DNA from: Crocinitomicaceae bacterium
Lineage (GTDB): Bacteria; Bacteroidota; Bacteroidia; Flavobacteriales_D; Crocinitomicaceae
Reading direction: 5' to 3'
Length of the DNA stretch: 5,559 nt
Assembly: GCA_023264075.1 (NCBI GenBank)
Contig: JALQTG010000249.1
Location: 1 to 5,559 of the forward strand
Shown here piece after piece: positions 1-5,559 of this stretch. The notes under the pieces were generated by a model, which searched no databases, had not been told where the DNA came from, and saw only the letters and a program-made list of their open reading frames with translations. Within the stretch, counting starts at the first letter, position 1; every line of letters starts with the position of its first letter. A program made the translations under genes and the position numbers.

Positions 1-1319
1 TCTCCGAAACACAATGCCCAAGGATTTGATGAGTTTGCATCCCCATTTACCCCATCACTGAAAAATCCAATCTCGGCTTCACACACACAATTAGCTGGGT
101 TATTGTATGGGCCAACGTTGATGGTACATGCAGCATTAGCAGTAAAAGTTGCTGTTATTGAACAGTTCAATGTCCCGTCAGAATTGAGACCTGTAAGTGC
201 ATAATTGATTGGACTGACAAACGGAGGGTTGAATGCCTGTTGGTTTCCATTACAATCTTCAATAATTAATTGTCCAGACGAAGGAGGGTTTATGAATTCT
301 ACCAACCCAGTTACTTCAAATGTGTTATCCGTAGGGTTACATGCGGAAATATTGGCTTCAATGTTAGTAAATGAGCAAGGACATGTTGGTGCTGTATAGG
401 TTAGTGGGCCATTTATACAAGCTGGATCAGCGGAGAAATAAGCAGTTAAATCACAAGCGCCACCGTCTGCAGGAAGACCAGTAATTGTGTAGTTCACTGT
501 TCCGTTATTAGGAAAAGGGTACGTATCCACAACATGCTGATTTCCAAAACAATCTTCCACAATTAAGCTTCCTGACGTTGGAGCATCGGTAAAATCGATG
601 GAACCAGTCACGTCGTATGTTCCTGTCCCAGTAATACACGCACTTATATTTGCTTCAAAGAAATTGATTAAGCACAAAGGATCTGAAGAACAGCTTATAC
701 CTGATTCATCACAAAACCCTAGCGACCAATCTAATAAAGAACCTGTATCCGCTGCACAATTATCACCGATAGTCAACGTCCAAACTCCACTAACTGAGCC
801 AGAACCATTGTTAAAGGCATCTAAATTATTTGTACTACTATTGCAAGCACTTCCTGCCCCGGTGTTTGTCACACCAGTAGCAATAGTATAATTTCCGTTG
901 ACACAGTTTCCTCCTCCCGCATTTAAATCGATATATTCAGTAGATCCAGTTCCAGCAGGGTTACCTGTTCCTACTTGTATACATATGTTTATATCGTCGC
1001 AATTAGATCCACACCCCCCCGTATTATTATTGGCATCTCCCATGATGATATAACAAGTTCCATCGGGTGCAGTCAAAGTAAAGTCAAGGTCACCAATCCA
1101 CGTATGGTCAACAGTGAAACAAACTTCAGTGAGACAATTGTCTCCACCCAGAATATCTGGCCCAGAGTTTTGAATAAAAATTTCCGCATCAAAGTTTCCA
1201 TTGTCCGTTATTGCGACTGGACAGTTGGTACAACCACAGTCTGCTTGACCATAAGAGTTGAGTGTCGAAAATAAAAATATAGCAAATATGAAAAATCTGG
1301 TGAATAGCTTTCTTCTCAT
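1..1319 (-). CDS. Large secreted Cys-rich protein with P-domain and six-Cys repeats, 5' part only
   Basis: The reading frame is open from an ATG at 1319-1317 to the window edge, giving 439 residues; the C-terminus is missing. Residues 1-24 form a signal peptide (basic MRRK, hydrophobic core, SYG then Q25). Residues about 45-204 resemble the P/Homo B domain of proprotein convertases: TWIGDLDFTLTAPDGT (73-88), an NNGSGSVSGVWTLTIGD stretch (170-186), and DTGSLLDWSLGF (191-202). Two homologous units follow (216-313 and 315-411), each with six Cys at matching spacing. From C413 a different unit begins that ends in LCFGD at the edge, a pattern seen in long Bacteroidota surface proteins. There are 28 Cys in 439 residues, which suggests a disulfide-stabilised extracellular protein. 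The likely role is a surface adhesin or matrix protein, probably exported by type IX secretion; the C-terminal sorting domain that would prove this is outside the window. It is the last visible gene of a leftward unit, 22 bp after the coiled-coil gene. No protease domain is visible, so a catalytic role is unproven. Confidence 0.88.
   Translation of the reverse strand, partial: MRRKLFTRFFIFAIFLFSTLNSYGQADCGCTNCPVAITDNGNFDAEIFIQNSGPDILGGDNCLTEVCFTVDHTWIGDLDFTLTAPDGTCYIIMGDANNNTGGCGSNCDDINICIQVGTGNPAGTGSTEYIDLNAGGGNCVNGNYTIATGVTNTGAGSACNSSTNNLDAFNNGSGSVSGVWTLTIGDNCAADTGSLLDWSLGFCDESGISCSSDPLCLINFFEANISACITGTGTYDVTGSIDFTDAPTSGSLIVEDCFGNQHVVDTYPFPNNGTVNYTITGLPADGGACDLTAYFSADPACINGPLTYTAPTCPCSFTNIEANISACNPTDNTFEVTGLVEFINPPSSGQLIIEDCNGNQQAFNPPFVSPINYALTGLNSDGTLNCSITATFTANAACTINVGPYNNPANCVCEAEIGFFSDGVNGDANSSNPWALCFG
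87..377 (-). repeat. Six-Cys repeat unit 2 of the secreted protein
   Basis: This encodes residues 315-411. Cys lie at 315, 327, 356, 386, 398 and 411, with spacings 12, 29, 30, 12 and 13, nearly the same as unit 1. The unit carries EANISAC, SGQLIIEDC, GNQQ and a YALTGL strand. DNA identity to unit 1 is patchy, so the duplication is not recent. The next segment (from C413) does not follow the same pattern in the part that is visible. Confidence 0.8.
381..674 (-). repeat. Six-Cys repeat unit 1 of the secreted protein
   Basis: This encodes residues 216-313 of the secreted protein. Cys lie at 216, 228, 257, 289, 301 and 313, with spacings 12, 29, 32, 12 and 12. Landmarks shared with unit 2 are EANISAC near the start, SGSLIVEDC in the middle (SGQLIIEDC in unit 2), GNQ just after, and a Y-x-I/L-TGL strand. 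The predicted fold is a small all-beta, Ig-like module; the fold is inferred, the repeat is directly visible. Confidence 0.8.
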
Positions 1320-1341
1320 AACAACAAAATTAAGTGGTAGA

Positions 1342-1803
1342 TTATTTCTGTAAAGTAGAAAGTTCCGTTTTCAACTCATTTAGAAGTTTCTTTTTCTCTA
1401 GAATTTCTTCAAGATTGGTTTCTGCATCATCTTCTAAAAGTGCAATTTTACTTTCCAAAGAACTAATTCTATTCTTTAAAGAATTAATTTCCTCCTCCTT
1501 AGTCATGGGAACTTTAGCAACAGATGACTTCGTTTTAGGTAGGTTTTCTTTATGAATTGTAACCTTTTGAGGATAATTGGTTTGCGCTGCAGGCTTGTTC
1601 GAAAGAGATTGAATAATTTCAGGTTTTTTCTTAGAATCAACTAATTTCTTTTCCACGGTTACCGACTTCAATTCCGTCTTTTTGATCGTAGAAATTTCTT
1701 TAGAGGTTACTACTTGATTCTCTTTTCTCGTTTGCCCATAACTCCAGGTTATGGCTACAGAAAAAAGTACTACATTCAATGTTTTTATTGCAATAGACTT
1801 CAT
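1342..1803 (-). CDS. Small secreted coiled-coil protein of unknown function
   Basis: This 153-residue protein is not one I recognise. Residues 1-23 are a signal peptide (MKSIAIK, hydrophobic core, WSYG) with Q24 just after the predicted cleavage point; no lipobox Cys follows, so it is probably soluble in the periplasm or exported. Residues 24-100 are rich in Lys, Thr, Ser and Val, basic and probably disordered. Residues about 101-152 are a charged helix with heptad hydrophobics (I106, L109, I113, L116, I120, L123, then I134, L141, L144, L148, L151). The DDAETN stretch at 125-130 breaks the register and could be the turn of a helical hairpin. The gene lies between the DUF4421 gene (38 bp upstream) and the large secreted-protein gene (22 bp downstream), so co-transcription is likely. 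The ATG at 1803-1801 is chosen because it places the signal peptide exactly at the N-terminus. A structural or tethering role is possible but unproven. Confidence 0.85.
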   Translation of the reverse strand: MKSIAIKTLNVVLFSVAITWSYGQTRKENQVVTSKEISTIKKTELKSVTVEKKLVDSKKKPEIIQSLSNKPAAQTNYPQKVTIHKENLPKTKSSVAKVPMTKEEEINSLKNRISSLESKIALLEDDAETNLEEILEKKKLLNELKTELSTLQK

Positions 1804-1841
1804 ATGTACGGTTTTTACAACGACAAGATAACGCAGAAAAA

Positions 1842-2834
1842 CTAACTAGGTTGCTTTATTTTGTTTTTTTTAAAACGATAGCCATATAAAATTCGTACGT
1901 AATAATAATTTTGCCCGTAACGGATGTCGTTAAAACGTATGGTCTTATTGTCAAAGTGCAAGTCAATCATACAGAACCAATTACTGACATTATAACCTCC
2001 CATTAGCCGCAAGTCATAGCGTGGTGCAAGTCCTAAAAAGCCTCTAGTGGTATTATTGAACTGATAAAACTTCGATTGCAATACTAAACCCAGCCCAGCC
2101 ATACCTCCATATTGCCATCCTTTCACATTATTTATGTAAAGATATCCCGGGACAGCCCCAAAGTCGAACGCTGAAAAAGCATTTGAAGAGACAATCGATC
2201 GAATATCGTTAAGATGGTCACTCGGCATTAGTCCTGTTGAGTTTGCCACTCCATGAAGATTCATTGTATACTTTACAAAAAATGAGGTCACATCTTCTTT
2301 ATAATTCCCAACAATCCCTAATGCAGCCTTCCGGTTGAAGAATTTATTCTTAAAGCGATAACCATTGAGTCCAATTGAAGCACTTCGTAAGTTTGGTTTG
2401 AGTTGGTTTGAGCTACCAGGGGAAACTAATGTATCACTGAAGCGCACCGCATCAATGAGGGCAAACCCTTGATAGGAATGAATGTCGAACGCAAAATACC
2501 AACGTTTTATGTCAAAATTAAGGTCAATATCAAAATAATTAGTTTCCCCAAATTTTGTTGTGGTTTTTAAATAACCCGGTAGTGCGAAATTTAGGCCAAG
2601 TGAAAGCCATTTGTAAGAAAATCCCAGCCCTAATACCGCATTCATATTTGCTCTGTATTTTAACGTCTCTATTGTTGAGTTAAAATCTCCTCGAATACTA
2701 AATGGAGCTGTATTATATCCTAATGAACTTTTGAGAACCAATTGTTCTTTGTACAAATTGTAAGGAACAGAATCATTTTGGGCACTTACCGCGTGAACAA
2801 AACTAAAGAGAAGAATGACCAACAGAATGCGCAT
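1842..2834 (-). CDS. DUF4421 family protein, probable outer-membrane beta-barrel
   Basis: This 330-residue protein starts at the ATG 2834-2832, which gives a clean signal peptide (MRILLVILLFSFVHAVSA, then Q). An in-frame TTG at 2843 would add only three residues (MFC) and lies on the candidate -7 box, so I prefer the ATG. The mature part matches the DUF4421 family of Bacteroidota by recognisable stretches: FSIRGDF, a YRANMNAVLGLGFSYKWLSLGL core, FGETNYFDIDLNFDIKRWYF, and Y/F-Q-GFALID. Alternating polar and hydrophobic beta-strands (for example KWQYGG-like turns and the terminal YYYVRILYGYRFKK strand) suggest a membrane barrel, with a lysine-rich tail after the last strand. The family has no established function; it is probably located in the outer membrane. 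It is the first gene of the leftward unit, transcribed divergently from the methyltransferase gene. Confidence in the family is good; confidence in barrel topology is moderate. Confidence 0.88.
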   Translation of the reverse strand: MRILLVILLFSFVHAVSAQNDSVPYNLYKEQLVLKSSLGYNTAPFSIRGDFNSTIETLKYRANMNAVLGLGFSYKWLSLGLNFALPGYLKTTTKFGETNYFDIDLNFDIKRWYFAFDIHSYQGFALIDAVRFSDTLVSPGSSNQLKPNLRSASIGLNGYRFKNKFFNRKAALGIVGNYKEDVTSFFVKYTMNLHGVANSTGLMPSDHLNDIRSIVSSNAFSAFDFGAVPGYLYINNVKGWQYGGMAGLGLVLQSKFYQFNNTTRGFLGLAPRYDLRLMGGYNVSNWFCMIDLHFDNKTIRFNDIRYGQNYYYVRILYGYRFKKNKIKQPS

Positions 2835-2840
2835 ACAAAA

Positions 2841-2848
2841 CAAAAATA
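2841..2848 (-). promoter_or_regulatory. Candidate -7 box for the leftward DUF4421 gene
   Basis: On the minus strand these bases read TATTTTTG, a match to the Bacteroidota -7 consensus TAnnTTTG. The upstream element is weak: TTTA at 2868-2865 with a 16-base spacer, against the usual TTTG or TTG with a longer spacer. The box ends only six bases before the ATG at 2834, so transcription from it would give a leaderless or nearly leaderless mRNA. The assignment is tentative. Confidence 0.35.
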
Positions 2849-2856
2849 AGCTTATT
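2845..2856. promoter_or_regulatory. 12-bp perfect palindrome in the divergent promoter region
   Basis: AATAAGCTTATT is a perfect inverted repeat with no spacer, in the 81-bp region between two divergent genes. It overlaps four bases of the candidate leftward -7 box and lies 14 bases upstream of the rightward TTTG element. The position suits an operator for a dimeric regulator, but a single 12-bp AT-rich palindrome can also occur by chance. Confidence 0.3.
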
Positions 2857-2869
2857 CCTATAAATAAAG

Positions 2870-2899
2870 TTTGTTTTTGGGGAATGCTTTCTATTTTTG
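2870..2899 (+). promoter_or_regulatory. Bacteroidota-type promoter for the methyltransferase genes
   Basis: TTTG at 2870-2873 is followed by an 18-base spacer and TATTTTTG at 2892-2899, matching TTTG-N(17-23)-TAnnTTTG of the Bacteroidota primary sigma factor. The expected transcript start near 2905 leaves a leader of about 10 bases before the ATG at 2916. This also argues against the upstream in-frame TTG at 2871, which lies inside the -33 element. Confidence 0.6.
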
Positions 2900-2915
2900 T
2901 ACGGAACTGAATTCC

Positions 2916-3689
2916 ATGAAGAAACTATATAAATTTTTGCTAAATAAGCTGCCTAGACCTTTACTGATTCGTTTGAGCTATCCATTCAAATTAATTGCTC
3001 CGCTCTTGTACAAAGGAAATAAAGTAGAATGTCCCGTTTGTGAGCGTTCGTTTAGTAAATTTCTTTCGTACGGTTCAGAAGTTGCTCATCGAGAGAATGT
3101 ACTTTGCCCTTACGACCTTACTCTTGAGCGTCATCGTTTGATGTGGTTGTATTTGAAAAACGAATCCAATTTCTTTTCGGATAACTTAGAAGTTCTTCAT
3201 ATTGCGCCTGAACAATGTTTTCATAAAATATTTAAAAATCAGAAAAACCTGAGCTATCTCACTGGAGATTTAGTTTCTCCTATTGCTGATATGCACTTTG
3301 ACTTACACAGTATTCCACTGGAGGAGAATCGGTTCGATGTCATTTTTTGTAATCATGTGTTGGAACATGTTGACGATGCCATGCAGTGCATGCGTGAGTT
3401 AAACCGCGTCATGAAACCAGGTGGATGGGGAATTTTTCAAGTGCCTCAAGATTTTTCGCGAGATGAAACGTATGAAGATAAATCAATTACGTCGCCGGAA
3501 GAGCGGGAAAAGCATTTCTGGCAAAAGGATCATGTGCGACTTTTTGGAAAGGATTATCCGGATTGGTTGAGAAAAGCTGGATTTGAAATCACTGAATACA
3601 TACCTTCCGAACATTTTTCTCTGGAGGAAATTGCACGTTTTCGTTTGATGGAAAAAGAAGTGCTTTATATTGCTCAAAAACTGCATTGA
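2916..3689 (+). CDS. Class I SAM-dependent methyltransferase (Methyltransf_11 type) with Zn-ribbon-like N-terminus
   Basis: This 257-residue protein starts at the ATG 2916, because the in-frame TTG at 2871 falls within the promoter and would add an unconserved 15-residue tail. Residues 1-35 are basic and amphipathic. Residues 39-74 hold CPVC (39-42), then CPYD (64-67) and LERHRLMW, a Zn-ribbon-like layout. The SAM fold follows: VLHIAPEQ (93-100) in the place of motif I, LTGDL (115-119) with an acidic residue, FDVIFCNHVLEHVDD (140-154), and LNRVMKPGGWGIFQVP (162-177). The C-terminal part has HVRLFGKDYPDWLRKAGF (206-223), typical of Methyltransf_11 enzymes. The substrate is unknown; relatives are often found near polysaccharide or glycan genes, but none are visible here. 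The protein is probably cytoplasmic. Its stop codon overlaps the start of the next gene, so translational coupling is likely. Oddities: motif I lacks the usual GxGxG, and the fourth Cys position is Asp67. Confidence 0.88.
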   Translation: MKKLYKFLLNKLPRPLLIRLSYPFKLIAPLLYKGNKVECPVCERSFSKFLSYGSEVAHRENVLCPYDLTLERHRLMWLYLKNESNFFSDNLEVLHIAPEQCFHKIFKNQKNLSYLTGDLVSPIADMHFDLHSIPLEENRFDVIFCNHVLEHVDDAMQCMRELNRVMKPGGWGIFQVPQDFSRDETYEDKSITSPEEREKHFWQKDHVRLFGKDYPDWLRKAGFEITEYIPSEHFSLEEIARFRLMEKEVLYIAQKLH

Positions 3690-5077
3690 CTCGATTGAAA
3701 AATCCAGATTCAATACCACTATTACCGAAACAATTTTGTCAGCGCATTGAGCAGGATTGGCCAACTACTGCAGCGGCGGATTTATTGCGGTCCCTCAATG
3801 AGCAAAGTCCAATTTCTATTCGTTTGCATAAACTGAAGTCGAGTGGGTCTTTCGAAGAAGAAAAGATGATTCCGTGGACAGTTTTAGGTCGGTATCTTAT
3901 AGAAAGACCAAGTTTTACAATCGACCCATTATTTCATGCCGGCGCTTATTATCCACAAGAGGCAGGTTCCATGTTTGTGGAATGGATTGTTAATCAATTA
4001 ACGCTTCCAGAAGAACCTATTTTGTTAGATTTATGTGCTGCTCCTGGAGGTAAAAGCACCATTTTATTAGATTTTCTTCAAGGCAAGGGAATCTTAGTTT
4101 CAAATGAGATCATTCGTAGTCGATCGTACATTTTGCGCGATAATATTTCAAAATGGGGTTACTCGAATTGTATCGTCACGAACAATGCGGTAGAGGATTT
4201 TAACCAGTTCGGTTCAACATTCGATTGTATTTTAGTTGATGCACCTTGCTCTGGTGAAGGGATGTTTAGAAAAGATCCGAATGCCAGAGCGGAGTGGAGT
4301 GTTGAGAATGTGAGAACGTGTGAAGTCAGACAACAAAACATTCTGAGTCACTGCGCTGATTTGGTAAAAGACGGAGGGTATATCATCTATTCTACATGCA
4401 CGTTCAACAGAGCGGAGAATGAATTGCAGCTGCTCGATTTTATGGAGCATAATTCGTTCGAAGCGGTTCAACTTGAAGTGGACGAATCATGGGATTTAAC
4501 TAAGGATACATTAGGATTCGGTTTTTATGCGCTACCTGCAAATATGCAAACAGAAGGATTTTATTTTGCAGTGTTGAGAAAGGCGGATTGTACAACACAT
4601 CAATCTTTTAAAAAGAAAGTTAAAAGTAAAAAGAAAAAGTCGCGTGAAATTATCATGGAGACTTTTATACAATTACCTTCTCCTCATTTCGAGGCCTACG
4701 ATCAACTCGAAAAAAACGAGTTTATTTTTGCTTTTCCTTCTGCTCAATCTTTTCTGGCGAAAGAGTTCTTGAATAACTTAACCATTGTAAAGTGGGGCGT
4801 GCGACTCGGAACTAGGATGAAGAATAAATTAGTTCCAGACCATGAGTTAGCTATGAATATTAGGTTAAATGAGGGGTTCCCACGGGTTAAGCTTTCGAAA
4901 ATTGATGCGTTACGCTACCTAAAAGGAGAAACATTTTCCATCGACGCTCCACAAGGATGGGTAATTGTTACGCATAATGAATTACCACTTGGGTGGATAA
5001 AATCCATGGGCAATCGATTCAATAATTACTATCCGAAAGAATTACGAATACGGATGGAATTGCCGGATTCCATTTAA
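3686..5077 (+). CDS. RsmF/NSUN-like rRNA (cytosine-C5)-methyltransferase
   Basis: This 463-residue protein has the usual length for Bacteroidota members of the family. The enzyme transfers a methyl group from SAM to C5 of cytidine in rRNA; E. coli RsmF acts on 16S C1407, but the target here is only inferred. The N-terminal part (LPKQFCQRI, 13-21; SIRLHKLK, 44-51; YYPQEAGSMF, 88-97) leads into SAM motif I LDLCAAPGGKST (114-125). Motif IV is DAPCSGEGMFRKDP (185-198) with Cys188, and motif VI is YSTCTFNRAENE (235-246) with Cys238, the expected nucleophile. A Lys-rich linker (309-320) joins the C-terminal RsmF PUA-like domain (about 400-456: LKGETF, GWVIVTH, LPLGWIKSMGNRFNNYYPKE). No NusB-like domain is present, which argues against RsmB. 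No ATG exists near the N-terminus; a TTG at 3686, overlapping the upstream stop, is the best start, with TTG at 3695 the alternative. Translation is probably coupled to the upstream methyltransferase gene. Confidence 0.93.
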   Translation: MTRLKNPDSIPLLPKQFCQRIEQDWPTTAAADLLRSLNEQSPISIRLHKLKSSGSFEEEKMIPWTVLGRYLIERPSFTIDPLFHAGAYYPQEAGSMFVEWIVNQLTLPEEPILLDLCAAPGGKSTILLDFLQGKGILVSNEIIRSRSYILRDNISKWGYSNCIVTNNAVEDFNQFGSTFDCILVDAPCSGEGMFRKDPNARAEWSVENVRTCEVRQQNILSHCADLVKDGGYIIYSTCTFNRAENELQLLDFMEHNSFEAVQLEVDESWDLTKDTLGFGFYALPANMQTEGFYFAVLRKADCTTHQSFKKKVKSKKKKSREIIMETFIQLPSPHFEAYDQLEKNEFIFAFPSAQSFLAKEFLNNLTIVKWGVRLGTRMKNKLVPDHELAMNIRLNEGFPRVKLSKIDALRYLKGETFSIDAPQGWVIVTHNELPLGWIKSMGNRFNNYYPKELRIRMELPDSI

Positions 5078-5559
5078 AAAAAGGAGCACATTACCCCTTC
5101 CTTTAACGCTGCAGGTGAAATCCAAACTTCTTCAACGGACAATTGTCGGATCACCCAGCGTGTCTTTACCGCTGCTATGTGTATCATTTTCTTGCGTATG
5201 TCAGAAATATGATCGTTGAGTTCTCTTTCTGCTTGGGTAGAATGAATCAGCACTTCTAGTACTTTCATAAGCGGTTTAAAATCAAGCTGCGCAGACTTCC
5301 ATTCATCAGTATATTTTTTTTCGAAGATAAATTCAAAAAATGTTTCAAAGCTTCCTGAAGCTCCAATTAATGCGTTGCACGAACGTGTTTCGAAGAAATT
5401 GCATGTATTTGCCGCTAAAAACTCCTCAATCTCACGGATGTTTTCATTGGTTAGCGGATCGGATAGATTAAATTTTTGAAGCATACGAGAAACTCCAATG
5501 TCGAAACTTTGGAATTCCCTCAGTCCTTTTTCATCTGCGAGTATAAACTCAGTACTGCC
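5074..5559 (-). CDS. Ppx/GppA-family exopolyphosphatase, C-terminal part
   Basis: The frame is open from the right window edge to a TAA at 5076-5074, giving the last 161 residues; the N-terminal half is outside. An internal ATG at 5484 is not the start, because the upstream residues are family-conserved: GSTEF opens the visible part (the GGSTE phosphate-binding loop of the ASKHA fold), followed by FQSFDIGVSRM. NALIGASGSFET (62-73) is the second Gly-rich loop, and the C-terminus has MIHIAAVKTRWVIRQL (125-140) and ISPAALKEGVM (147-157), all typical of Ppx/GppA. These enzymes release terminal phosphate from polyphosphate, and some act on pppGpp; which substrate applies here cannot be decided. 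About 160 residues are visible of an expected 300 or so, matching the short single-unit Bacteroidota form without the C-terminal HD domain. The gene is convergent with the rRNA methyltransferase gene and overlaps it by four bases. Confidence 0.9.
   Translation of the reverse strand, partial: GSTEFILADEKGLREFQSFDIGVSRMLQKFNLSDPLTNENIREIEEFLAANTCNFFETRSCNALIGASGSFETFFEFIFEKKYTDEWKSAQLDFKPLMKVLEVLIHSTQAERELNDHISDIRKKMIHIAAVKTRWVIRQLSVEEVWISPAALKEGVMCSFF

Noticed and set aside
79..88. Short (CA)5 dinucleotide run in the secreted-protein gene
   Set aside because: Five units are too few to expect phase variation, and the run encodes the repeat-end C-V-C of the protein.
205..1274. Plus-strand open frames across the left end (205-399, 598-891, 975-1274)
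   Set aside because: They are antisense to the clearly coding minus-strand secreted protein, have low-complexity translations without domains, and shift frame between one another.
3380..3392. CATGCA-G-TGCATG inverted repeat
   Set aside because: It falls within the conserved methyltransferase coding region (DAMQCMRE). It is too short to form a meaningful structure, and coding constraint explains it.
3483..3764. Minus-strand open frame over the junction of the two methyltransferase genes
   Set aside because: It is a shadow of two conserved plus-strand genes and has no recognisable motif.
4704..4730. Terminator-like hairpin (AACTCG, 7-A loop, CGAGTT) followed by a T-rich run
   Set aside because: It lies in the middle of the conserved rRNA methyltransferase frame. 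The stem is only six pairs with three GC pairs, and an A-rich loop and T run are expected in such AT-rich codons.
4723..4730. TATTTTTG matching the -7 consensus on the plus strand
   Set aside because: It is internal to a long conserved coding region, with no gene start downstream that it could serve.
5078..5105. Possible weak hairpin (AAAGG with CCTTT) just after the convergent stops
   Set aside because: The stem has only five pairs, the loop is long, and it lies inside the conserved Ppx/GppA C-terminus.

Overview
The window looks like a chromosomal segment of an AT-rich member of the Bacteroidota, most likely Flavobacteriales (by feel, a Fluviicola/Crocinitomicaceae-like lineage; this placement is inference). 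Several signs support this. A DUF4421 outer-membrane family gene is present. The first gene encodes a Cys-rich, multi-domain secreted protein of the kind exported by type IX secretion. The promoter has the Bacteroidota form TTTG-N18-TAnnTTTG. There are no Shine-Dalgarno-like sites. Three signal peptides in a row place a Gln just after the predicted cleavage site.

Layout. Positions 1-2834 hold a leftward, probably single, transcription unit of three exported proteins. In order of transcription they are a DUF4421 beta-barrel-like protein (2834-1842), a small secreted coiled-coil protein (1803-1342), and the N-terminal 439 residues of a large secreted protein with a P/Homo B-like domain followed by about 98-residue six-cysteine repeats (1319 to beyond base 1). 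The gaps are only 38 and 22 bp. An 81-bp divergent intergenic region (2835-2915) carries a good promoter for the rightward genes, a candidate -7 box for the leftward genes, and a 12-bp perfect palindrome overlapping that box.

Rightward, 2916-3689 encodes a SAM-dependent methyltransferase with a degenerate Zn-ribbon-like N-terminus. Its stop overlaps a TTG start of an RsmF-like rRNA m5C methyltransferase (3686-5077). That gene ends tail to tail with a leftward Ppx/GppA-family exopolyphosphatase (5074 to beyond 5559). The two stop codons share the palindrome TTAA.

Functional reading. The right half is housekeeping (rRNA modification, polyphosphate/(p)ppGpp-related phosphatase) plus one methyltransferase of unknown substrate. 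The left half is an envelope/surface module: a probable outer-membrane protein, a probable periplasmic or surface coiled-coil protein, and a large surface protein. The co-transcription and shared export signals suggest the three could work together, but their function is not known from sequence. I see no CRISPR array, tRNA, rRNA, insertion sequence or integrase. No stretch longer than 300 bases lacks a gene.
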